Positions 1-14,476 of a stretch of DNA of 64,000 nt are shown piece after piece (the first letter of the stretch is position 1; every line of letters begins with the position of its first letter). The notes beneath the pieces were generated by a model. That model saw nothing but the letters and a program-made list of their open reading frames with translations. It made no database searches and was not told where the DNA came from. The position numbers and the translations under genes were made by a program. This DNA is from Apophysomyces variabilis (taxonomy: Eukaryota; Mucoromycota; Mucoromycetes; Mucorales; Mucoraceae), in the NCBI GenBank assembly GCA_002749535.1, contig MZZL01000409.1, positions 798,962-862,961 on the forward strand, read 5' to 3'.

Positions 1-2215
1 TTTGGGCAGTGTCACAACTATCTGCTCTGACAAGGTAGATTTGTACACTCTCTTTTCCAGGGTTTTAATGCCATTGTATTGCAGACAGGTACTTTGACTG
101 AAGGAAAAATGGGAGCTGCTGAACTATGGACTGGTGACAACAAATTGTATTCTTTTACGAGCTCCACCTCGTTGGACCCACACCAAGGTGAAATTATTGT
201 CAAATCCAGCAACCGCGATCTTCGGATTGGCGAGGCAGATCTTTCCATAGCCAAGCAGCTCTCGGGTAAAGAAGACCAGACAGATAGTACAGCCTTCCAC
301 CCGGTTGCGCTTAAGACGACTCAGACCGAGGCATACCCGCTACATCTGAAATTATGTTTAATGATCACTAGTCTCTGTAACAATGCTACCGTTACACTAG
401 ATGAAGCTGCTGATGAATGGCGATCGGTCGGCGATCCGACAGAAGTCGCTCTTACTGTAGCTGCCCAGAAGGCCTCACTCGGGCGTGATTTCTGGACAGA
501 GCAAGGGTTTGAAAAGATTTCTGAGAAAGCTTTTGATAGCGAACGAAAACTGATGAGTACCGTATATCGTGTGGCTGACACGACAGTGCTGCTATGCAAA
601 GGAGCACCCGAAGAGTTATTGGAAAGGTGTTCAACCTACGTTAGTCATGCAATTGGTCACGACTACTTGCAGTACGAGACTCTACCCATTACCGAGGCGT
701 TTGCAACCCAGATATCGGATGAGAGTATGCGCATGGCAACAAATGGTCTGCGTGTTCTTGGTCTCGGCCTGAAGAAAGCTCAGCAGGATGAAAACGGAAA
801 TTTGACGGAATCAGAAATTTCGTTTGTTGGACTAATAGGTCTCATCGATCCACCCAAAGAAGGCGTCAGAGAATCGGTCATGAAGTGCCAACAGGCCGGG
901 ATCCGTGTGATGATGATCACGGGAGATCATATTCAAACCGCCAAGGCGATCGCTACCAAATTGGGAATATTTCAACAGGACGTTCCTGGGATGGCAAGTG
1001 ACCTCGCAGAAAGTCAACGGCAAAAAGACTGAGTTATTTTAGAATCGAGCTATCCTAGGTCGGGAGTTAGATCTGTTGTCGGAGGATGCCTTGGTTCAGT
1101 TGAATCCATTTCCGAACGTCTTTGCTAGAGTAAGTCCGGATAACAAGCTTAAAATTGTCAAGGCATTGCAACGGAAGGGCGAGCTGGTAGCCATGACGGG
1201 TGATGGTGTCAACGGTAAAACAAACCTTCCCAAGATTTGCCGATCACTCAATCCATGTATTTTAGATGCCCCTGCCATTAAATGCGCCGATGTAGGGGTG
1301 GCTATGGGTCAAGCTGGTACCGAAATCACGAAACAAGCGGCTGATCTGGTACTTCTTAATGACAATTTTAATACCATCGTGGATGCAATCGAAGAAGGGC
1401 GTCATGTGTTTGACAATATCTTGAAATTTATTGTCTACCTCTTAAGCTGCAATGGTGCAGAGATCTTTTTGATGCTGATCTGCGCCATAGCAGATTTGGA
1501 TACCCCATTAACGGTGATGATGATCCTGTGGGCAAATATCATTGGTAAAGGACAGCAAACTGGCTATTGTTGCATGAATTAATTAATCGGAGGGTAGCTG
1601 ATATTCCACCTGCCATGGCACTCGGTGTCGAGCCAAAGGAACCAGGATTGATGAAAAGATCACCCCGTTTGACTAGTATGGGGGTTCTCAACAAGGTCAC
1701 TTGGACTGTCATATTTCTTCAATCCCTCTATATAGCTGTATCAACCATCGCAGTCTATGTGGTGTCAATGCGAGTTTTTAGCTATCAATTGCAAGAAGCG
1801 CAATCACTTGTATGTCACGATGGAAAGGAGATTAATGCTTTTGTATCCAGTTGGTTAATATTTCATATATCAGGTCTTTGCAGCAATTACTACGCAACAA
1901 TTACTCCATTCGTTTATGTCACGGAGTATACAGCAATCTGTACTGAAAACTGGCATTTTCGGAAATAGATGGATGATTGCCGCCTTCGTTATTTCATTTG
2001 GTTTCATGCTATTGGGAATATATTGCCCAGGTTGGTCAACAGTTGGTTCTACAAGACTTCTTAATTCACCGCTAAAAATAGGTATTTCTCAATGGCTTGA
2101 GTTACAGTACGTTGCATGGCAATCCTGGATTATGATTATCATATGTTGTTTTGGCCTTGTCGTTTTTGTGGAGCTAGAAAAACTTGTTATTCGAAAATTG
2201 AGCGGGTCTGTGTAA
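1..2215 (+). CDS. P-type cation-transporting ATPase, type II (5' end outside window)
   Basis: ATP-driven membrane cation pump. Exons by splice signals and frame: 1-34, 85-993, 1043-1214, 1266-1544, 1598-1809, 1874-2215. The phosphorylation motif SDKTGTLT is cut by the first intron: codons for SDK end at base 34 and TGTLTEGKM begins at 85. Then follow KGAPEELLERC (nucleotide-binding domain), MMITGDH, and TGDGVNDAP, which appears only after removing the 51-bp intron 1215-1265. ANIIADIPPAMALGVEP appears only with the acceptor at 1597. The C-terminal part has several hydrophobic helices. The stop is at 2213-2215. The intron at 994-1042 starts with GCAAGT (GC-AG). The N-terminal transmembrane and actuator domains lie upstream of the window. 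The pattern 'LIDPPKEGVRESVMKC' and the closing helices suggest the group that includes fungal Na+/K+ (ENA-like) and Ca2+ pumps. I cannot assign the ion. Confidence 0.88.
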
Positions 2216-2687
2216 AAATGCAAAATAGACGGTATATAATCACACAATAAACTATTTTTACGAACAAGGGGAGTATCTCTCTTAACAAGCTTGTACATGT
2301 TATATGTTGTTGTCATACCAAAAAAAGCTTATAAGGAGCTTCCAGGAGAAACTCAAAGGAGCTAGTGCTGTAATTCGCTATGAGACACCATTAACACATA
2401 TGTATCCGTTTGTATACAGAGAGCAAGATATAAACGAGAGAGAAAAAAAGAATTATGCGGATTGGTTGTCGAAGGAGGTACAAAAGCATGTATATCAATA
2501 GATGAAAACAAATTATTTTTTCCTTTTCCGTGGGCTAATTGCCTTGATCAGGATGATCGCCACGAGCAAGCACCGTTGCACGACATTTAAACTTTTTTTC
2601 TGCTTCAGATATATACTTCCTAATCATACAAATCCTGGTTGCCTTTTTTCTCTCTCTTCTTTTCTTCTTTAACACTGATCTCCCATA
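2216..2687. other. Spacer, no supported gene
   Basis: There is one 65-codon open frame at 2304-2501 (+), but I see no family resemblance and no splice context that extends it. The last 60 bases before the LysM gene are pyrimidine-rich (CTTTTTTCTCTCTCTTC and similar), typical of the promoter or leader regions seen elsewhere in this window. Confidence 0.5.
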
Positions 2688-3540
2688 ATGAAAGCTGCTC
2701 TGACTTTTTCCGCCATTGCTCTCCTTGCCTCCCAAGTTGTAGCTAGACCCGCTGAAGGATGTCTTCAGACGCATATAAGTAAAATATAACATAATTCGCT
2801 CAATTCTGTGCTGTGAGGCTAATATCAATTGAAGTCGTTGAGGGGGAGTCGTGCAGCTCTGTAGCTGATCAATTTAAGCTTACTTTGGAACAATTTTACG
2901 GCATGGTAAGTGTCTATAAATCGATTAAAACAGAATGGTTCTAACATATTCACCAGAATCCTGGACTTCACCATGCTGGAGATCACGTATGTTAATTGGG
3001 CTATTACTTGCAAATTTGCTAATGACAATTCAGATCTGTGACAATTTGGACAATGGAAAACCATACTGTGTCTGTATGAAGAAGCCTTGTGTAAGTGCGC
3101 ACTGATAATGGTTGTAGCTTGATTAATGGTTTCAACAGGTTGCTGAAGCCGCCGCTGGTACCAGCCAAGCAGCTTCGGGTAACTCCACTGTTGCCACGAC
3201 TGGCGCTGCTTCTTCCGCTACCACAACCACTACTACCACCAATTTAACGGGTGCCACAAGCGGCACATCAAATCTTGGTACCACTACCGCCGCTGCTTCT
3301 TCTTCTTCTTCTTCTGCCGTTGCTGCTGCAGGTTCTTCATCATCATCAGCCCTATCGAACATCACGCCTGCCGCTGCCAGCCCTTCTAGTACTGTTTCCG
3401 GCATTTCATCAGGTGCTTTGGGATCCTCTTCAACTCAGCCAAGCGCCAAGCCTACCTCTGCTGCTCGTCAAATGGTTGGTTCCTCCTCTATCGCTCTAGC
3501 CGCTGGGCTTGCTGTTTTGGCGGCAGCTAACTTGTTCTAA
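2688..3540 (+). CDS. LysM-domain secreted protein with GPI-type tail
   Basis: Predicted cell-surface protein of 216 residues. Exons: 2688-2778, 2835-2905, 2957-2986, 3034-3090, 3139-3540; all four introns are GT-AG, 47-56 bp. The protein starts with a signal peptide (MKAALTFSAIALLASQVVA). It is followed by one LysM-like module spread over exons 1-4: IIVEGESCSSVADQF, then LEQFYGMNPGLHHAGDH, ICDNLDNGKPYCV and CMKKPC. Six cysteines lie in or beside this module. The remaining two thirds is a Ser/Thr/Ala-rich, low-complexity stalk likely to be O-glycosylated. It ends in a hydrophobic segment (IALAAGLAVLAAANLF) with no basic tail, the form of a GPI-anchor signal. LysM modules bind chitin or chito-oligomers, so a wall role is inferred. 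The start was chosen because the signal peptide begins there. Confidence 0.8.
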
Positions 3541-3655
3541 TCTTATTATCTTCAATTTTCTCGATCAATTTATTCATGTAGGATGTTTTACAGACGTAAT
3601 AAATCTCTTTTCCTTTTCCGTTTTGGCCTGGGATCTATATGACTATACGGTTTCT

Positions 3656-4608
3656 TCATTGTATTGAGTGATTGAGTGTGTTTTCCGCGGCTGGAGTTTT
3701 ATGATCTGCGGGGTTCGCGCTTGCCTCGTAAACTACAAAACAAAATGTAACCATGACATGGACTATATTCGGTTCTTTCTTCTCCTTACCAGTAATGATT
3801 GGGTCCTTCTTTATCTACGCATAATTGAGATTGGATGCTATATTATGGTTTAACCTACCTGCGTCCATTCGCCTTTAAACCCAAGAAATCTGATTATGCT
3901 TGTATCTCCGCCAAAATTTTCCGGGAAAAATAGTGTTATATTACGCACGTTTGTGAACTTGGTGATTCTACCAGACCATAAATAAATAGAGATAAGAAAT
4001 GCTAAGTAAATGGACTCACCTAGTGCTGTATTCAACTACTTCATCGGATCCTTCGACCAATTCCCATGTCTGGATTGGGGAATAGCTTTCAACCACATCA
4101 AAATCAACGTCGTCGCGATTGATGAAACTGCAAAAACAAATGCATATAATAAGCGAAACGTGTAGATTTCATATATAACTCACACTTTCATTGTGGAAGG
4201 AGCAGAATCACCTCGATCTGTACGAAGACAAATTGATCTTAGTTTGACTGAACCTGTGAAGCTAGCGCGCAGTGCCAATGAGTTGCTTTTCAGGAACATG
4301 TTCGTAATTCCGTTCAGCTTACGGCACGAATATAATCAATTGTTCATCGGCATCACTTTCCAGATACTACGGCACAGAGACAAACAATGTTAATAGATCC
4401 TTTGTCTTGTTTACATGCGACTTGCCTTGGTATTGTCCATGCGTTCATTCCATGGTTTAATGATTTTCGCCCCGCTATTTGGTTCCAGTTCATTCAAACA
4501 ACGTACGTTTTCATGAGCAATCTTAGAGTACAGAAGGAACTGTTCGCCGGCCTCTGGTAGATCGTCGTGGTCATGATCGCAATGTTCGTCGTGGCAATGG
4601 TGACTCAT
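3656..4608 (-). CDS. PITH domain-containing protein (PITHD1-like)
   Basis: Small cytosolic or nuclear protein related to the C-terminal proteasome-interacting domain of thioredoxin-like TXNL1. Exons in order of transcription: 4608-4426, 4366-4323, 4261-4184, 4127-4020, 3967-3859, 3814-3790, 3732-3656, giving 207 residues, close to the roughly 210 of animal PITHD1. The N-terminus is His-rich (MSHHCHDEHCDHDHDD). Recognisable blocks are KPWNERMDNTK, YLESDADEQLIIFVP, FTGSVKLRSICLR, NITLFFPENFGGD, GFKGEW and VYEASANPADHK. The first intron (4425-4367) begins GCAAGT. Exon 6 is only 25 nt; without it the conserved stretch between GEWTQ and YEAS is too short. All phases agree. Confidence 0.9.
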
Positions 4609-6979
4609 GACGTCTCAGAAAGCAAAGTGGGAAAAAACGTTAGTGTATCCCAACGTCTGTGCTTAAACTTAACAACGAATCCCAGAAACCAAAAACGCCT
4701 CGGTTTCCCTAAATTCAGAGCTTTGATCTGCCGTCAGCCATAGTTGCTAGTTGACATTTTGCTCCTGGCACAGGAAACATCTTTGCACAATCTTCAGGAT
4801 ATAAAACCCACAGAAGCAGTTAACCGGTTTAATTATCGAAACCGGCCGGCTTCTTTGCAGATCGGTCAATTTCATAAATTGATTCTCAAGTCATATGTGG
4901 TTTTTTAGCCTTCCGCTCTGATATCGTATAGTACTCGGTTTTCGATTGAAATGCTTTCTCTCTTCTGCATGGAATAAAAAGCATAGTTTCTTTTTCTCTT
5001 ACTATGTATGGATTGGTATAGAATTTCTATCAACCGGTAACAGGCCATGTGCATCTCACGTCTCTTTATTGCATGGAGCAATTATGTATCTGTACAATGC
5101 TGAGTTTTGCCAATATTCTAATGTATTGTTTCTATCATAACCCAGGATATGAGGTACGTGCATCGTTTAGAGAAAAGCATCCGGGGATCATTACAATGCA
5201 CATGATAGGAAAGAAGATCTCTGAGGGACTTACCACAGTCCAAGTCAAAATAACAAGGCCCAAAACCTCGGTATCGCACGACTAGTGAAATGGTTTATCG
5301 TGTAAATATTCTGGTCCATTTTACAAAGGCTGCTATCCAATAAAACCACGATTATTTTTTGCTGAGCTTTTTTTCCTTTAAGAAATCCTTACTTTGTATT
5401 TGTTCCTGCTGTATATTTAGACCAAATAGAAATTTACAACACTAATCTGCCATGTCAAAAAAAAACGCTGTAACCTTGTAGTTCCCATCGGTACTTTTTT
5501 TTGGTGAAAACTATTCTTCCTCGAAGAAAGGCACTTGAGACTATATCCTGTTGAAGACCGTGCTATACATTACACTTATGTTACTGAGAGAATCTATATT
5601 GTGCTTGCATCATTGAGGAATGCCATGCGCGCTGACCTTGTGTCACGCCAACATGACTTCTATTGCTTGCCACCATTTTTGTTACCATGACAAAGTCCAG
5701 TATCATGTGCGCTTGCCACTGCACTTCCGTTTGCCCCTCGTCACCATTGCGATGCAAAGGAGATTCAGAGGAAGCAGTTGGCGTTGCCAATGCGGCGATG
5801 TTCAGGTGCACAGCAACTTCCGGATCGCCTGAATCACTGGGTAAAGTAGCAAGTCAGCTTCCGAACTTTGTGTTAACTAACGTGCTGCGGATTGGTTTAA
5901 GAAAGCAAAACCGCTTTTGAGGCTTAAAAAGGTGGTGGTTTCTGCTTGGTTACTACAGGTTTTCACACGGAATGGTAAATCCGGTTAAAATCAGCACGAG
6001 AGTTGAGCACGAGGATGAATTTTTCACATAGAGAAAGATGTAAATCCAATATTTGAACCAGAGCTTCAAATAGAACGGTAAAATATGTAGATCTGCTGCT
6101 CTATTGAAGGACATCTATTGACGTTGGTTTCTGGTGCATTTTGGTTAGCTACGCTTTTTTTCATTTTGTTTGTTTAACCCTGTAAAACAATGAGATTCTC
6201 GCGGATCCATCGAGCCGAGCCCTCCTGCTGTTTTACTGTGGCACGTTAGGGGTTAAGGGATCGTCTTAATCATACAAGGTAAGTGCCGTATTTGAAGCCT
6301 TCTAAATAGATTTGACAAGAACAATAGCAGGTTCTTTTCAATAAATGAACGAACAAAATTAATCCTATTTTGATTGCTATTTGAGACAATGATGATTATT
6401 TCCCAAAGACAATGGAGTCCTACTTTGGATTGAACCTAGAATCGCAGCACTCAATCGGAAAAACTGCGCCAAACTTGTCGCGTAAGTCATGCGGCAATGA
6501 AAGATCCGTCAGAGGATTCGTTGTGTTACATAAGTTTGCAATATTTGGATAATGTTATCATCCTAAAGGGGGAGCAAATGCATCATTTGGTATATCATCT
6601 GGATAGGTCTAAAAAAGCAAGTACGATGACAAGATAGAAACTTGGCGTTTCAAAACGTACAATGACTTGACGCATCGTCATCCGTCTCGGAAATCCACCG
6701 ATCTTGAACTGAAAAAGTTCGACAGAAGAGGAAGAAATTGCGGATCACGAGTAATATCATTACGCATGAAGAAAAAAGTAAAAAGGGGTCGTACTAAGGG
6801 AAAAAAGAAAAAGTTTACGCCCTTAGTACCACACGAAATCCTACAGCAACTTGCATTATGTTATTTTTTTATGGTCCGTGAGCCAAAGGTTATATAAACA
6901 GAAAACAAACTTATTTCTAATTTATACATCCCTCTCTCTCTTTTTTTTTCTTCAATTTGATCACTTTTATGTTGACGAA
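4609..6979. other. 2.4-kb spacer, no supported gene
   Basis: Divergent upstream region of the PITH gene (-) and the forkhead gene (+). Open frames of 60-85 codons occur on both strands around 4946-5285 and 5581-5920, but none has splice-linked neighbours or a motif I recognise. The last 200 bases before 6980 are rich in A and then in CT runs (CCCTCTCTCTCTTTTTTTTT), consistent with a promoter and leader. Confidence 0.45.
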
Positions 6980-8781
6980 ATGGCAACCGACACACCTTCT
7001 GAATTTTGCTTCCAAGTGTCACTTCAAGAAGGTCAAGCTTTGAATAGCTTGTTTCCTATTGTACATGAGACGCCTCGTCGCAACAAGTTACAAACACAGT
7101 CGAAACGACAAAATGAATTAAAATTTAAGATCGAGTCAGTGGGGACTCAACCAGAACAAGATGATGATCTGGATAGCTGCCCTGCTCGTACAAGAGCAGC
7201 TTGGCCACGTCAAATCGATCCGTGGTGGAAACCAACACATCCACATGATAAACCACCTTATTCCTATGCTACGTTGATTGCCCACGCCATCCTGTCGAAC
7301 AAAGACGGTCGACTGACCTTGAGTGAGATATACCGCTGGATTTCAAAGCACTATCCTTTCTACGCACTTGGTAGACGTGGTTGGCAGGTAACATAAATGT
7401 AGACTCGACAAACGTCATGCGCTTAAAAAGGAAACCATAGAACTCCATCCGCCATAATCTTTCTCTAAACAAGAAATGGTTCGTTAAACTTGACCGAAGG
7501 CCAACACAGGCTAATCCTGGGAAAGGATGTTATTGGACATTGATCCCTGGTACCGAGCAGATCTTCATTGATAATCTCACCCAAGCCGGTGGCCACAGCC
7601 GAAAACATCATGACATTGGTCTGACAGCTGAGTTATCCATGTCCCGTCAGTACTACAACCATGACAAGAACACCTCTAGCACCTCCTCCTCTCAATTACA
7701 ATCCACAACCACTACCTTTGCGCACACTAATATGCTTATCACTCGCCCTGAAGATTACGAATCCCGAAACAAGAAAAAGTCGGCGACCACTCTTCGACGC
7801 CGAACTGTACAGGAAGAAGGTTCCGGTGCGCAGCGAGTACCAGCACCTCCGCCTCGGATGTCTCCTATGTATACCACCTTCCGGACTAATCCGGCCGAAG
7901 ACAGCGATGACGATGAGGACAATGAAGATATCGAACAATCAGCAAAAAGACGAAGGCGACCTCGAAGACGAAGAGGTCATCGTCGAGCAGAACCGGGATC
8001 CTATTGCGAATCCGAATACGACAGCGGTGTTGATGTCGGAAATGAGTATCTTTCATCACGAAAAAAGAAATCAAAGACTGACTCCACTGCTGACCATGCG
8101 GTGCAACCTTCAACAACAGCAACAACAGCAGCAGAAGCTAACCAAGAAACAATGCCCACGGAAATGGAAGACATTAACTGGCAGCAATTTCTGGATATCG
8201 ACATCACACAACTTCCGAACGATCCTAACATGCTGTCCATGGCCCTTGACATGCCACCTTCGGATATATTACATGCAACCATTGATCCTCTTTGGGATGG
8301 CTCAACCGACTATCTCCTAGACCAAGATTGGCTTCAACCACAATGCACTGCCACCGTAACCACAGCCACTCAGCCGCAAGCGTCCTACCCGACTCTACTC
8401 GTCTCTCGGTATGAGCCGCCGCGGCCAGAAGGAGCTGATCTTCTCGATAACATTCAAGAAGTTGAAAATGACAACAAGAAAGTCGTGAACTGCCTCAAGG
8501 AACTATGGCAGTACCAACAACAACAGCAACAAAAGCAGCAGCAGCAGCAGCAAAAGCAACAACAGAACGAGATACAGCCAGTCGATGACAAGACTATTAC
8601 AACGCAGGGTCCTATCACGATTGACCTTCGGGATGATTTTACAACAACCTATCTTCATTTTGAAAATGATTACGACGAAGTGGATGGCAATACTTGGCAA
8701 TTTGACCTTGATCAGTTTCTAGAACCCACTCAGCCCGTTGTAGATGAATTTGTATCCATGCGTGAACTTCTGTACTCTTGA
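6980..8781 (+). CDS. Forkhead-box transcription factor
   Basis: DNA-binding regulator of 582 residues. Exons are 6980-7387 and 7441-8781, with a 53-bp intron inside the forkhead domain. The winged-helix domain runs from about residue 91 to 185: KPPYSYATLIAHAILSNKDG, then LTLSEIYRWISKHYPFY, then, directly after the intron, NSIRHNLSLNKKWFVKL and GKGCYWTLIPG. The rest is low complexity: an acidic stretch followed by Arg-rich RRRRPRRRR (a likely nuclear localisation signal), and a Gln-rich run encoded by CAG/CAA repeats at about 8513-8570. The Q tract lies in the C-terminal half, which is acidic and could activate transcription. The start is the first ATG after the in-frame upstream leader and precedes a plausible N-terminus. 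The target genes cannot be told from the sequence. Confidence 0.9.
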
Positions 8782-9317
8782 ATAATCTATTTTCTGTTTA
8801 TAGTCCGAATGTATGTTCTTTCCTTTCTTTTTTCTTTTTTTTTACATAGTTTGATACTCTACATCCTCGCATAACATGATCCTTTCCATATCAGAGAAAA
8901 TAAAAACATTAGCTCATTATGGGAACCCACCGTTTCCACATTTATATCAACAGACTATCTATAGCTTATTCTTGCAGCGGATAAACCGTTTTCGCTTTCA
9001 TACCATACTCAGCTTTTCTTTATGGTCATGTTGTCGTGATGATGATGTCCTAGTCAACAGCGTTGTGCCGTCCGTAACCAAACTTTGATAAATAATGTCG
9101 GATATTCTTATGCCAGTCACTAAGATGATATCTTTAGCGTATCATACCTCAAAGCCTCAAGTGAAGCAAAAAGTGTCACTGGCTCCAGAAAGCATTTGGC
9201 TTTTATTGGGGACCAAGCAGCAAAAACAAAGAAAAAAAATTGTATAGACAGTTTTACATCTTATATGGTAAGAAAAAGAAAGGAAGAAGAATTACAATAA
9301 CGATTTGCTAAAGTTAC
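8782..9317. other. Intergenic region between convergent genes
   Basis: It holds the 3' ends of the forkhead gene and of Cdc48. T-rich and A-rich stretches (for example TTTCTTTTTTTTTAC near 8830) may serve 3' processing. I see no gene in it. Confidence 0.5.
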
Positions 9318-12325
<3,008 letters not shown>

Positions 12326-12918
12326 ATTCGCGGTAAACGAAGAAACAAGAACAAGAGTCTAAAGCGATTCTATCTATGGCGACACGTAAGCGTATCCTCA
12401 AATTGAACGTCACGCAATGAAAGCCTTATTTGGCCATCCAGCTGCGACATCACCTTGTTAAGGCTACTATTACGCAAAGATATGAGACTTGCCCTTTGTA
12501 GATCACAAACCTGGGCTTTGAGAAGCTTTCCATCCTTCAGCTATTGATCGTTGTTTTATCATACACAGGGTTAATACAGACAAGGGAAAGCGAACAGAAA
12601 TCTACCATTTTACGGTATCCAATTTCTGATTGGTCGATCTGAAACCGCAGATGCCGCAGTACATGAAATCAAAAGGCTGTGGACAAAAAATGTTCGATTT
12701 GCTTCTATCCCTTTTCTGCTCCGAAAGCATAAAGTCCTTCGTAATGACTTTGGTATCTACTAAATATATGTGTTCTGTTATTTATTTCAGCATTTTTATG
12801 AGTTCCCTTGCCAATGCACTTAAATAGAGACTTGTGGTATTACTCATGCTACGGACACCATATTTAACTGTCCTATGTACGTAAGGAACGTTACCCATTT
12901 TCATTTTATTTAACAGAT
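12326..12918. other. Spacer upstream of CDC48 and downstream of the tryptophanyl-tRNA synthetase gene
   Basis: About 590 bases without a supported gene. It should contain the CDC48 promoter. I see no RNA gene or clear repeat in it. Confidence 0.5.
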
Positions 12919-14476
12919 TTAATATTCAATCTTTCTGTTTCCATCCATGAAGTATTGAATTTGTTCCTTGGTAATTGCATTCTTTCGCTTCTGGAAATCG
13001 GCTACGAATGCCTGCAAAACTTCGATACATTTCTGCTTCAGCTCACCAGTCATCAGCTCACCGGATTTGTAAGACTAAACAAAATTCGTCTGTTATTATC
13101 CTCTAGTTTCTGAGTTGCAAGTCTTACATCGTAGATTCTTTTCAATTCATCATCGTCCTCCAGGAAGAAGCTCAGGTACTGATAGGAAACATCAACGTCT
13201 GGGTTACCACCGTTTGCTTTGTGCTCTTCCAGAGTGGCTGCACCGCCGGAGAAAGCGTATTTGTTGATCTAACAAGTATAATCAGCCAAGGAACACTCTC
13301 CTGCAGGATATTTACCTTTTTCTTAATCTGATTAGGTGTATCTGACATGAAAATAGCAGATGTATCAACAGATGCACTCATTTTGGTCTGAGGACCTTGC
13401 AAAGCAGGGAAGAATTTTGCGTGAATCAGACATGGCTTGGGGTATTTCAGCTTTTGAGCCACGTCTCGCGTCAGACGGAAATAGGGATCTTGGTCAATAG
13501 CGCACGGAATCAAACATGGGATATCCTTCTTAGTACCAAAAATCTGAGGGAAAGAGTTTGAGAATGAAGGAGCGGCCTGTACAGAAACAAAATGAAGTTT
13601 TCCGATATTGTCGCTATCCCGAAATGTGAATAAGATTATGCATGCCGGTGACACTCTCTTACCTATCGTTAAATCCGAATGTTGCCTTGGACTGGTTCGA
13701 CGTAATGCATCTAGAAATGCGCACAACGTTATGATAGAATGCGCCACTAACACGTATTGAGATCAATTTGTAAATCATTCCCCAAAAAACTGCTTACCCC
13801 ACATAATCTAGATTAGAGAAGATAAACGTCTTTTCGGGCTTGAATCCACAAGCGATAATATCTTTTGCATTTTCGTAAGCAAACTCATGACATTGTTCGA
13901 TAGTTAAGGAAGACTTGAACAAGAATTTCTCGTCGTCAGTCAATTGGATCACAATAGGAACATCGAACACATCTTGCAACCATCTAAACGTATAACGTGA
14001 GATTTCCATTCACTGCGCCCAAGCGATGTTCCTTACTGGCAAAAAACAAAAGGAATCATATGTCCTAAATGCATGGATGCACTTGAAGGCCCACGTCCCG
14101 TGTACAAGAAGAACGGTTTCTTTTGTTCATATCGGTCCAAGATGCGATTAAACTCTCTTTAGCTCAGAGTCAGTAACCAAGACCTTTCACTGCAATTTTT
14201 TTTGTTTTACCTATGAGAGAAAAAGGTACCGCGTCTTAATAAAACATGAGGCTTCCTTCCAGTGAGTTTTTCAAAGCGTTGAAGCAATTCCTCGTCAATC
14301 GGCCTGGTGCCAAACTGGTCAATGAGCTTGTTGTAATCGATTGCTTGCTGGACTCCGTCAATCACCGCGCCCTCGACTTCCCAAGGGGTGACATTTTGAG
14401 CATGAGTTGCAGCGGGTTCTGCGGTCTCTCCAATGCTAAGGTTAGCTATTTTGTTTTGTAAGTCAGGTTGCGCCAT
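12919..14476 (-). CDS. Tryptophanyl-tRNA synthetase, cytoplasmic type
   Basis: Charges tRNA-Trp with tryptophan. Exons: 14476-14211, 14156-14037, 13983-13798, 13746-13663, 13613-13316, 13268-13128, 13074-12919, giving 416 residues. The class I signature is present as MHLGHMIPF (HIGH-like) and as KMSAS (in SASVDTS context) in exon 5. Other eukaryotic-type blocks are [53 protein letters not shown] and [14 protein letters not shown]. The N-terminal extension ([16 protein letters not shown]) is short, and no strong mitochondrial presequence is seen at this start. An in-frame upstream extension to about 14572 exists and could give an alternative longer form, but I consider it unlikely. Confidence 0.96.

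Noticed and set aside
2304..2501. 65-codon frame downstream of the P-type ATPase
   Set aside because: No splice-linked continuation, no motif, ordinary chance length for this AT content.
5581..5920. Overlapping open frames on both strands, one with a CHCTS-like stretch recalling GFA/CENP-V zinc enzymes
   Set aside because: The other conserved cysteines and the CGS block do not appear, there are no neighbouring exons, and both strands are equally open.
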